DNA of 8,302 nucleotides from Chloroflexota bacterium (GTDB lineage: Bacteria; Chloroflexota; Dormibacteria; CF-121), in contig VBEQ01000063.1 in the NCBI GenBank assembly GCA_005881235.1, positions 1 through 8,302 of the forward strand, read 5' to 3'. Below are positions 1 through 5,261 of the stretch, in pieces. A program made the translations under genes and the position numbers. Every line of letters begins with the position of its first letter. The first letter of the stretch is position 1. The notes under the pieces are model-generated. The model worked only from the letters and a program-made list of their open reading frames with translations, was not told the DNA's origin and searched no databases.

Positions 1-302
1 AGATAACCGAACGAATCGGATGGATCCGGGAGGCCGCGGGCTCGCGATTCGATCAGATCGAGATCAATCTCAACCTGATGGCGGTTGGGCAGCAGGTCCC
101 GCGCTGGATCGCGAGCCAGATGGGGCTGACCGCAGAAGGGCTGGCGCGCGCCGGCGCGGTCGCGGCGCTGAGCGGCACAGTCGACGAGATGGTCGACGCG
201 TTGCAGCGGCGCCGCGAGAGCCTCGGCATCTCGTACATCGCTGTGGGCGATGAGTTGATGGACGGTCTGGCGCCGGTCGTCGAGCGACTCGCAGGTCGCT
301 AG
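1..302 (+). CDS. LLM class F420-dependent oxidoreductase, C-terminal fragment
   Basis: This is the 3' end of a gene that begins outside the window; the open frame runs from base 3 to a TAG at 300-302 and gives about 99 residues. The segment starting ITERIGWIREAAG and continuing FDQIEINLNLMAVG matches, from memory, the C-terminal part of luciferase-like TIM-barrel oxidoreductases that use coenzyme F420, most like the TIGR03621 (MSMEG_2516-type) family. The tail contains the usual pattern of a helix, a short 'SGTVDEMVDALQRRRESLG' segment and a final 'ISYIAVGDELMDGLAPVVERLAG' strand-helix. In this family the tail packs against the barrel, and the cofactor-binding residues lie mostly upstream, so substrate cannot be judged. 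Base use is GC-rich like the rest of the window except the patch that follows. The ATG at 78 is an internal methionine, not a start, because the conserved frame is open upstream of it. Confidence 0.8.
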   Translation, partial: ITERIGWIREAAGSRFDQIEINLNLMAVGQQVPRWIASQMGLTAEGLARAGAVAALSGTVDEMVDALQRRRESLGISYIAVGDELMDGLAPVVERLAGR

Positions 303-449
303 AAGACTCCTTCAGGGGAGGGTTGGCGGCGAAGCAGGAGATATCGTTTAGAAGCGCTCTCGCTGCCAGTGTGGGTACGCATCTACGGTCTTACCTCAAA
401 AAATGACTGTCCCGCATGACTGATCAAGGGCCAGCGATCGAGGCGTAGA
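303..449. other. Intergenic spacer at the left edge of the low-GC patch
   Basis: No gene is seen in these 147 bases. A weak hairpin (CTCCT/GGGGAG around 307-320) follows the LLM oxidoreductase stop but lacks a T-run, so it is at best a poor terminator. A 7-bp direct repeat lies at 403-422 (listed separately). No convincing -35/-10 pair was found for the downstream gene. Confidence 0.5.
403..422 (+). repeat. Short direct repeat ATGACTG x2
   Basis: ATGACTG occurs at 403-409 and again at 416-422, a 13-base period with TCCCGC between. It sits 27-65 bases ahead of the candidate starts of the helical hypothetical gene. It could be a tandem operator, part of a recombination scar at the edge of the low-GC patch, or chance. 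Confidence 0.4.
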
Positions 450-467
450 GTGAAGCGAAAGGTCGCG

Positions 468-1001
468 ATGTCAGAACCGGTCAGCGGAATGCTAATCGGA
501 GCCGTGCTGAAGAAGCTCGGCGATCTTTTTGGGGATGCACTATTGGCGAAGCTCCGGGACAGGCGCCCGGAGCAGCAAAGAGAGATGCTCCTTGACTTGT
601 TTACCCAGCTGAGGATGATCGAGAAATCGATTCTCCAGCTGGTTGGAATGATTGACGCTCTCATAGAAAACCCCGAAGACCATTCGCTTGAAGGGGCGGC
701 GAAGGATCTCTACAAAGACTTAACGAAAGCATTGCTCGCAATTTCCCACGATCTCAATAAACTGGCCCCGCGCTTTGAGATCATGGCAAAGGATGCGGCC
801 GAACTCATATTCGACTTCACGCAGGCAGATGAAGGCTTTCTTTATAGCTTCGGATTGCTGCGTCAGCGGACTCACCAGGCAAATCGGGAAGATCTTGAGG
901 ACTATCGCTCTCGTTTAGCTGATATACGACGCCAGGCTCGGGATGCAAGGGAGGCGGTTAGCGCCTTTATCCGAAAGGAATACACATGGGCAACTCTATG
1001 A
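468..1001 (+). CDS. Hypothetical all-helical protein, low GC
   Basis: I do not recognise this protein. From ATG at 468 it has 177 residues; a GTG at 450 in the same frame would add six (MKRKVA). I prefer 468 because GAAAGG at 457-462 lies five bases ahead, but CGAGG at 439-443 would equally serve the GTG. The sequence looks almost entirely alpha-helical. A hydrophobic-amphipathic N-terminus (GMLIGAVLKKLGDLFGDALLAKL) is followed by a Q/M/L-rich helix (QQREMLLDLFTQLRMIEKSILQLVGMIDALI), a long middle bundle, and a charged, Arg-rich C-terminal helix likely to form a coiled coil (REDLEDYRSRLADIRRQARDAREA in part). There is no clear transmembrane span, cysteine cluster or enzyme motif. Hand counts of several lines give roughly 50-55 percent GC against about 65-78 percent in flanking genes, suggesting recent acquisition. 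Its end overlaps a possible small gene. Confidence 0.7.
   Translation: MSEPVSGMLIGAVLKKLGDLFGDALLAKLRDRRPEQQREMLLDLFTQLRMIEKSILQLVGMIDALIENPEDHSLEGAAKDLYKDLTKALLAISHDLNKLAPRFEIMAKDAAELIFDFTQADEGFLYSFGLLRQRTHQANREDLEDYRSRLADIRRQARDAREAVSAFIRKEYTWATL
974..979 (+). promoter_or_regulatory. Ribosome-binding site for small ORF at 986
   Basis: AAAGGA lies inside the 3' end of the helical hypothetical gene, six bases ahead of ATG 986. It is a good Shine-Dalgarno match and is the main reason to consider the short downstream frame real. Confidence 0.45.
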
Positions 1002-1072
1002 GCTCAACAGTCATGGACTTATGCAGTTCACTGCTCGATCCATCCGCAGACGAAGGGGCAGCGTCACGGTAA
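986..1072 (+). CDS. Possible 28-residue small protein overlapping the helical hypothetical gene
   Basis: The frame ATG 986 to TAA 1070-1072 encodes 28 residues, beginning MGNSMSSTVMDLCSSLLDPS and ending ADEGAASR. It starts 16 bases before the end of the upstream gene, in another frame, and has AAAGGA six bases ahead of the ATG. A second in-frame ATG at 998 makes a classic ATGA overlap with the upstream TGA (999-1001). Both arrangements suggest translational coupling to the helical protein. The peptide is Ser-rich with one short hydrophobic stretch around residues 9-17; it has no recognisable family. It shares the low-GC composition of the patch. Because so short a frame easily occurs by chance, only the start context supports it. 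Confidence 0.35.
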   Translation: MGNSMSSTVMDLCSSLLDPSADEGAASR

Positions 1073-1081
1073 GTTAGCAAG

Positions 1082-1453
1082 ATGAATGCCAACCCAGTCT
1101 CCCGGACAAACGCGAGCCTCATACTGGTCGGTCGATTGATGCTGGCCGAGGCGGTGACGTTCGCCATCGCCTCGATCCTTCACTTTGGCGTCGCCGAATC
1201 CTTCATCGACGCAGCGATTCCCGAGGCCATCATTGCCGTTGTCCTCGGAGCTGCGGCTATCGCCGTGATGCGGCGCGGGGCCGGCTCGTTGGGGCTGGCA
1301 CTGGCGGCGACGCTCTTCGCGCTGGCCGGCGTCATCATCGGGTTGAGTGTGATCATCGGTGGGCCGGTCTCACGTCCTATCGACCTCGCCTACCACGCGA
1401 CCATCCTTGTGGCACTGGTCGGTACCGTGGTCCTGCTGCTGCGCTCTCGCTAG
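1082..1453 (+). CDS. Small four-helix integral membrane protein, function unknown
   Basis: The 123-residue product is strongly hydrophobic with about four predicted membrane segments, near residues 12-37, 46-63, 69-92 and 102-120, joined by short loops. A basic MRRGAG loop follows the second helix (residues 63-68), which would place it on the cytoplasmic side. The LHFGVAESFIDAAIPEAIIAVVL region around 33-55 resembles short uncharacterised membrane proteins I have seen in actinobacterial and Chloroflexota genomes; I know no function for them. ATG 1082 has only a weak upstream purine stretch; ATG 1139 is a possible later start but would remove half of helix 1. Composition returns to high GC here, so this gene marks the right edge of the low-GC patch. 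Its TAG stop shares the CTAG at 1450-1453 with the convergent ilvA. Confidence 0.75.
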   Translation: MNANPVSRTNASLILVGRLMLAEAVTFAIASILHFGVAESFIDAAIPEAIIAVVLGAAAIAVMRRGAGSLGLALAATLFALAGVIIGLSVIIGGPVSRPIDLAYHATILVALVGTVVLLLRSR

Positions 1454-2691
1454 ACCAGATATTGGTAGAGGAGTTCTTCGCTGCCCAGCGGGCGGAAGTT
1501 CAGCTGGATCTGCTCCATCCGCTTCAGCAAGGGCTCCAGGTCGGCCCTGTCTTTGAGCTCGATGCCAACCAGGGCGGCCCCACGCTCTCTGTTCGTCTTC
1601 TTGATGTACTCGAAGCGCACGATATCGTCCGTCGGCCCGAGGGCGTCGTCGACGAACTGGCGCAACTGGCCGGGCTTCTGGGCGAACTCGATGATGAAGT
1701 AGTGCTTGCGGCCGAGGTAGACGAGACTGCGCTCCAGGATTTCCGGGTAGCGCAGGACGTCGTTGTTGCCGCCGCTCAGGACGCAGACGACGGTCTTGCC
1801 GCGGATCTCCTCGGCCACGTCGTCGAGCGCCGAAAGGGCGAGTGCCCCGGCCGGCTCGGTGATGATGCCCTCGTTCTGGTAGAGCTCGATCATGGTGGTG
1901 CAGACCTTGCCCTCTGGCAGGAGCACGACCCGGTCGACATACCGCCGGCAGAGGTCGAAGGTGCGCTGCCGCGTCTTGCGCACCGCGGCGCCGTCGATGA
2001 AGGTGTTGATCTCCTCGAGCTCGACGATGCGGCCCTGTTTGAGGGACTCATACATCGACGGCGAGCCAGCCGGCTCGGCGCCGACCACGACGACCGCCGG
2101 ATTCTTCCCCTTTATATAGGATGCGACGCCTGACGCCAGGCCGCCGCCGCCGATCGGAACGATGACCATCCCAACGTCACCAGCGGTGGCGTCGAAGATT
2201 TCCTTGCCGACGGTGCCCTGGCCGGCGATCGTCTGCAGATCGTCGAAGGGGTGGACGAAGATGCCTTGCTTCTGCGCGCAGTATTCCTCAGCGGCCGCGC
2301 TCGACTCGTCATAGGAATCGCCGACCAGCCGGATCTCGACCAACTCCCCACCGAAGTGCTCCACCCGCTCGATCTTCTGAGTGGGAGTGATGCGCGGCAT
2401 GAAGATCGTGGCGCCGATCCCAAGATGGGCGCAGGCGAAGGCGACACCCTGGGCATGGTTGCCGGCGCTGGCGCATACGACTGGGCGCTTGCGATCCTCG
2501 GGCGAGAGCGAGGCGATCTTGTTGTAGGCGCCGCGGATCTTGAACGACCGCACCGCCTGCATGTCCTCGCGCTTGATCAGGATGGTGGCGCCGTATTGCT
2601 CGGACAGCCGGATCGACGGCTGCAGCGGCGTCGTCGAGGCGATGCCCTCGAGCCGCTGCTCGGCCTCGTCGATCGCGCGCACCATCTCCAT
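1450..2691 (-). CDS. ilvA: Threonine ammonia-lyase (threonine dehydratase), short ACT-like type
   Basis: This cytoplasmic PLP enzyme deaminates L-threonine to 2-oxobutanoate, the first committed step towards isoleucine. The 413 residues show the full fold-type II core: SFKIRGA at 49-55 with the Schiff-base lysine at K51, the substrate loop SAGNHAQG at 75-82, the phosphate-binding GGGGLASG at 181-188, and SGGNND at 306-311 near the pyridine ring. Residues about 330-413 (KHYFIIEFAQKPGQLRQF onward, with FEYIKKTNRERGAALVGIEL) form one C-terminal ACT-like regulatory domain, as in Bacillus and Corynebacterium IlvA, rather than the two of the roughly 514-residue E. coli enzyme. Allosteric inhibition by isoleucine is known for the family; the sequence alone does not prove it here. 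The gene stands alone without other ilv or leu genes. ATG 2691 lies just after an in-frame stop (2710-2712) and lacks a Shine-Dalgarno; M3 (2685) is the only near alternative. Confidence 0.95.
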   Translation of the reverse strand: MEMVRAIDEAEQRLEGIASTTPLQPSIRLSEQYGATILIKREDMQAVRSFKIRGAYNKIASLSPEDRKRPVVCASAGNHAQGVAFACAHLGIGATIFMPRITPTQKIERVEHFGGELVEIRLVGDSYDESSAAAEEYCAQKQGIFVHPFDDLQTIAGQGTVGKEIFDATAGDVGMVIVPIGGGGLASGVASYIKGKNPAVVVVGAEPAGSPSMYESLKQGRIVELEEINTFIDGAAVRKTRQRTFDLCRRYVDRVVLLPEGKVCTTMIELYQNEGIITEPAGALALSALDDVAEEIRGKTVVCVLSGGNNDVLRYPEILERSLVYLGRKHYFIIEFAQKPGQLRQFVDDALGPTDDIVRFEYIKKTNRERGAALVGIELKDRADLEPLLKRMEQIQLNFRPLGSEELLYQYLV

Positions 2692-2700
2692 GGTCTGGCG

Positions 2701-2710
2701 ATTGTATCGT
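2701..2710. promoter_or_regulatory. Candidate overlapping divergent -10 elements for ilvA and the MBL gene
   Basis: Only 25 bases (2692-2716) separate the two divergent start codons. On the minus strand 2706-2701 reads TACAAT, five of six matches to TATAAT and nine bases ahead of the ilvA ATG. On the plus strand 2705-2710 reads TATCGT, a TANNNT-type box six bases ahead of the GTG at 2717. Neither gene has a Shine-Dalgarno, so both transcripts would be leaderless or nearly so. No clear -35 element is seen for either direction; this is an inference from position and sequence. Confidence 0.4.
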
Positions 2711-2716
2711 TAGCCG

Positions 2717-3532
2717 GTGGACGCCTATATCTGCCGGACGTGCGGCGTGCAACAGGCGGAGAGCGAGGATCCGCCGTCGCACTGCGCGATCTGCGACGAC
2801 GAGCGGCAATACGTCCCGCCCGGTGGGCAGCGCTGGGTCACCCTGACCGGACTCCGCGGCGAAGGCCACCGCGTCGAGGTGCGCGACCTCGAGCCGGGGC
2901 TCACCGGAATCGGTGCCGATCCAACGGTCGGCATCGGACAGCGCGCGCTAGTCGTCCAGACGCCCGCCGGCAACTTCCTGTGGGACTGCTTCGGATTCAT
3001 CGACAACGAGGGCATCGCGGCCGTCCGTGCGCGCGGCGGCATCCATGGCATCGCGATGTCGCACCCGCATTTCTATGGCGTCAACGTGGAGTGGAGTCGC
3101 GCCTTCGGGAACGCGCCGATCTACATCCCGAAGGCGGATCGCGATTGGGTGATGCGGCCCGATCCCGCGGTCAAACACTGGGAAGGTACCATCGAGCCGC
3201 TTCCAGGGGTGACGCTGATCCAGTCGGGTGGGCACTTCGAGGGCAGCGCCGTCCTCCATTGGGCCGGCGGGGCCGATGGTCGAGGGGCGCTGTTCACCGG
3301 CGACACCATCACGGTGGGGCCCGACCGGCGGTTCGTGAGCTTCATGCGGAGCTATCCCAACCTGATCCCGCTCTCCGCGAGTGAGGTCCGGCGCATCGTG
3401 TCGACCGTCGAGCCATACAAATTCGACCGGATCTACGGCGGCTGGTGGGACCGGATCGTCGGCGGTAACGCCAAAGCCGCCATCCAGAAGTCGGCCGACC
3501 GATACGTCCGCTGGATCGAGGGAGGGAATTGA
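2717..3532 (+). CDS. Metallo-beta-lactamase-fold hydrolase with N-terminal zinc ribbon
   Basis: The 271-residue protein opens with a rubredoxin-like zinc ribbon, C6-x2-C9 and C23-x2-C26, followed by a metallo-beta-lactamase fold from about residue 55. Recognisable fold landmarks are the strand NFLWDCFGFID (86-96), SHPHFYG (115-121), SGGHFEGS (170-177) with H173, and FTGDTI (193-198) with D196. The usual HxHxDH motif reads H116-P-H118-F-Y120-G121, so the Asp and His of the second metal site are absent; I recall related proteins with HPHYY at this place, so this looks like a subfamily trait rather than damage. Such a site probably binds one metal or has altered chemistry; substrate is unknown. 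GTG 2717 is the chosen start because the ribbon begins at residue 5 and no upstream start fits. The gene is divergent from ilvA and its stop overlaps the Ere-family gene start by four bases. Confidence 0.85.
   Translation: MDAYICRTCGVQQAESEDPPSHCAICDDERQYVPPGGQRWVTLTGLRGEGHRVEVRDLEPGLTGIGADPTVGIGQRALVVQTPAGNFLWDCFGFIDNEGIAAVRARGGIHGIAMSHPHFYGVNVEWSRAFGNAPIYIPKADRDWVMRPDPAVKHWEGTIEPLPGVTLIQSGGHFEGSAVLHWAGGADGRGALFTGDTITVGPDRRFVSFMRSYPNLIPLSASEVRRIVSTVEPYKFDRIYGGWWDRIVGGNAKAAIQKSADRYVRWIEGGN
3518..3526 (+). promoter_or_regulatory. Ribosome-binding site deciding the TTG start at 3529
   Basis: The purine run GAGGGAGGG lies at the end of the MBL gene. AGGGAG at 519-524 within the 3500s (3519-3524) is four bases ahead of TTG 3529, which overlaps the MBL stop as TTGA. 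The ATG at 3536 belongs to another frame that closes after 32 codons, so the TTG is favoured. Confidence 0.55.
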
Positions 3533-4779
3533 GCGATGGCGCTTCCCTCGCCGAGGCCGGCTGGGCCTTCGCCGGTGATGGTGGCGCCGGCATCGGGGGC
3601 GCGCTCGAACGATTTCTCCAATCGCTCCCGTTAAGGCCCCGGCTTCTCGGCCTGGGAGAGCCCATGCACGGCGTGGAGGCGTTCCCGCAGCTGCGAAACC
3701 AGGCGTTCCAGCATCTCGTCGAGCACGACGGTTACCGATCGATCGCGATCGAGACGGACTGCCTCGCCGCTCTGACGGTCGACGCCTTCGTCGCGGGCGG
3801 AAAGGGACAACTCGCCGAGGTGGTGCGATCCGGCTTCAGCCATGGGTTCGAGAAGGCCGAAGCCAACCGCGAACTCGTCGCCTGGATGAGCCAGTACAAC
3901 CGACGTCGCGACGCGAGTGACCGGCTCAGGTTCTACGGGTTCGACGCACCCATGGAGATGACTGGGGCCAACAGCCCCCGACCCGCGCTCACGGCATTGC
4001 AGGCCTACCTCGCGACCAACCTCGAGGCCGCGTTGTTACCAACAACAGCCGGCGCCATCGACACGCTGGCCGGCGCCGATGAGCGGTGGTCGAATGCCGC
4101 CGCAATCCTCGACCCCTCTCAATCGGTCGGCGCTTCCGCGGAAGCCAACACGCTGCGCCTCCTCGCGGACGATCTTCTCGCCCTGCTGATTGCCGAGTCC
4201 CCGCGACTGATTGCTTCCACGTCGCGTGATGAGTGGTGGCGTGCCTACGTGCACGCGCGCACGGCTGCCGGGCTGCTTCGCTACCATGCCGCGATGGCGG
4301 AAACATCCGACGCTCGCGTGGCGCGGCTCCTGGGCCTGCGAGACGTGATGATGGCTGACAACGTCAATGCCATCCTCGCGCGCGAGGGCCAGCGGGGACC
4401 CACCCTGATGTTTGGCCACAACCTGCACCTGCAGAAGGGCCGGAGCAGGTGGCATCTGGGAGACCTGTCACTGGAGTGGTGGAGCGTTGGATCGATCATC
4501 GGCGCGCAGCACGGCGATGAGTACGCCGTCCTTGGCGCGGCTCTCGGTGCCGCGCCACGGCAGGGGCTTAACGCTCCCGCACCAGATACGCTCGAGGGGA
4601 CCCTTTCCGCCCTTCCGGAGAGCCGTTACCTGTTCAAGGCCACCAGCCTCATCACGGCTCTCAGCGTGTTCCCGAATCTGGTCCTCCGGACCGACACGGC
4701 GCCCAACAATGGCTACTTCCCGCTGGACCCTCGAGAGCTGAATGATGCCGATGGAGTCATCTTCCTCAGGGACGTCTGA
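3529..4779 (+). CDS. Erythromycin esterase-family hydrolase (EreA/EreB-like)
   Basis: The 416-residue protein carries the landmarks of the erythromycin esterase superfamily. LGLGEPMHG at 40-48 supplies E44 and H47, SIAIETD at 71-77 supplies E75, RDVMMADN is at 271-278, and MFGHNLHLQK at 294-303 supplies H297. These line up by motif with the active-site E43, H46, E74 and H285 of EreB, so the catalytic set appears complete. Family enzymes hydrolyse the macrolide lactone, but most chromosomal members have unknown substrates and many are not resistance determinants, so no resistance is claimed. No signal peptide is evident, implying a cytoplasmic enzyme. The TTG start at 3529 overlaps the MBL stop (TTGA) with a purine-rich ribosome-binding site inside the MBL gene, so the two are co-transcribed and probably translationally coupled. 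The stop is TGA 4777-4779; no T-run terminator follows closely. Confidence 0.88.
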   Translation: MSDGASLAEAGWAFAGDGGAGIGGALERFLQSLPLRPRLLGLGEPMHGVEAFPQLRNQAFQHLVEHDGYRSIAIETDCLAALTVDAFVAGGKGQLAEVVRSGFSHGFEKAEANRELVAWMSQYNRRRDASDRLRFYGFDAPMEMTGANSPRPALTALQAYLATNLEAALLPTTAGAIDTLAGADERWSNAAAILDPSQSVGASAEANTLRLLADDLLALLIAESPRLIASTSRDEWWRAYVHARTAAGLLRYHAAMAETSDARVARLLGLRDVMMADNVNAILAREGQRGPTLMFGHNLHLQKGRSRWHLGDLSLEWWSVGSIIGAQHGDEYAVLGAALGAAPRQGLNAPAPDTLEGTLSALPESRYLFKATSLITALSVFPNLVLRTDTAPNNGYFPLDPRELNDADGVIFLRDV

Positions 4780-4972
4780 CCGCGACGGAACGGTTCGATT
4801 CCTGCGGCGAGTCACACGGTCGTTACCGACCCGGGGTTGGTTCGTGGCGGCTGCCTTAGCGGATCGGCGCGAACCCGTGGCTGAGTCGCGGCAACGGGTG
4901 AAATCTCGCTGACGGGCGAACGAAACACCCCCTCCAGCCATTTATTCGATTCACTCGGAGACCCCCACCCTA

Positions 4973-4993
4973 CCCTCCCTCAGAGGGGGAGGG
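4973..4993. repeat. GC-rich palindrome, dispersed-repeat-like
   Basis: CCCTCCC at 4973-4979 pairs with GGGAGGG at 4987-4993 around a seven-base loop. It is preceded by ACCCCCACCCTA (4961-4972). This pattern of 'CACCCTA(A)CCCTC...' followed by a complementary G-rich arm resembles a class of dispersed intergenic palindromes common in high-GC genomes. There is no T-run, so an intrinsic terminator is unlikely. Only one copy is visible here, so repeat status is an inference. Confidence 0.45.
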
Positions 4994-5029
4994 AAATGTT
5001 GAGGGAACTCGAGGACGAACTCATTCGGC

Positions 5030-5036
5030 AGGAGGA
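5030..5036 (+). promoter_or_regulatory. Strong ribosome-binding site of the WP-repeat small gene
   Basis: AGGAGGA sits eight bases ahead of ATG 5045. It is the best Shine-Dalgarno match in the window and decides in favour of this short frame over the overlapping one starting at 4996. Confidence 0.7.
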
Positions 5037-5044
5037 ACATTCGC

Positions 5045-5215
5045 ATGAGCAAGCGCGAGAAGAAGCACGGCGACCAGGGCGGGCAACCGCAACCGGGCCA
5101 GCAGTGGCCGCAGAAGCAGGGTGGCAGCCAGCCGGGCCAGAACTGGCCCTCGAAGCCGGCCGGTCAGCCTGAGAAGACGACCACGTGGCCGACGCAGCCC
5201 GGACAGGGCCGCTAA
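5045..5215 (+). CDS. 56-residue Gln/Pro/Gly/Trp-rich small protein with WP repeats
   Basis: This short gene is supported by a near-perfect ribosome-binding site (AGGAGGA, eight bases ahead) and by a strong terminator starting 18 bases after its TAA stop. The product begins with a basic, charged stretch (MSKREKKHGD) and then becomes low-complexity and probably disordered. It carries repeated units of the form QPGQxWPxK: W21-P22 after PQPGQQ, W34-P35 after SQPGQN, and W48-P49 with QPGQG after it. The tryptophans are spaced 13 and 14 residues apart. There are no cysteines, no signal peptide and no membrane segment. I do not recognise a family or know a function. The regular aromatic spacing in a soluble, charged, disordered chain might suit binding to a nucleic acid, polysaccharide or protein partner, but that is a guess. 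It appears to form its own transcription unit, convergent with the glycosylase-like gene. Confidence 0.65.
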   Translation: MSKREKKHGDQGGQPQPGQQWPQKQGGSQPGQNWPSKPAGQPEKTTTWPTQPGQGR

Positions 5216-5232
5216 AGCTACCTTCGAAAAAG

Positions 5233-5261
5233 AAGCAGCGCCCCACCGTGGGGCGCTGCTT
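5233..5261. terminator. Bidirectional intrinsic terminator
   Basis: AAGCAGCGCCCC (5233-5244) pairs perfectly with GGGGCGCTGCTT (5250-5261), a 12-bp stem extended by A5245-T5249 to leave a CCG loop. On the plus strand it is followed by TATTTGT, and on the minus strand by CTTTTTC (reverse of 5226-5232). It therefore serves both the small WP-repeat gene (stop 5213-5215) and the convergent winged-helix gene, whose TAA stop at 5263-5261 touches the stem. Confidence 0.9.

Larger units (their letters stand above)
4780..5044. other. Intergenic spacer between the Ere-family gene and the small WP-repeat gene
   Basis: This 265-base stretch holds no convincing gene. A weak stem ACCCGT/ACGGGT (4873-4878 with 4894-4899) has a 15-base loop and no T-run. 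A GC-rich palindrome lies at 4973-4993 (listed separately), and the ribosome-binding site of the small gene is at its end. No clear promoter was identified. Confidence 0.5.

Noticed and set aside
1462..2133. A 223-codon plus-strand open frame opposite ilvA
   Set aside because: It is an antisense shadow of the ACT-like and PLP domain coding region, with no ribosome-binding site or recognisable domain.
2251..3384. A 377-codon plus-strand open frame spanning the ilvA 5' end and the MBL gene
   Set aside because: It covers conserved ilvA motifs in antisense and runs out of frame through the zinc-ribbon MBL protein; the product is Arg/Ala/Gly-rich with no family.
3536..3634. ATG 3536 as the start of the gene after the MBL protein
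   Set aside because: That frame closes after 32 codons; the conserved Ere-family frame is reached only from TTG 3529.
3529..4779. Calling the Ere-family gene a macrolide resistance gene
   Set aside because: Only family motifs are visible; many chromosomal members have unknown substrates and nothing nearby points to resistance.
4790..4815. tRNA T-arm-like string GGTTCGATTCC after the Ere-family gene
   Set aside because: The flanking bases do not form the five-pair T stem, and no acceptor, D or anticodon arms are found around it.
4873..4899. Possible terminator hairpin ACCCGT/ACGGGT for the Ere-family gene
   Set aside because: The stem is only six pairs with a 15-base loop, lies about 95 bases after the stop, and has no following T-run.
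4996..5172. An alternative 58-residue frame (MLRELEDELIRQEE...) overlapping the WP-repeat gene
   Set aside because: Its purine run is too close to the ATG, it lacks repeats, and it stops well before the terminator, whereas the frame at 5045 has AGGAGGA at ideal distance and ends just before the hairpin. Not fully excluded.
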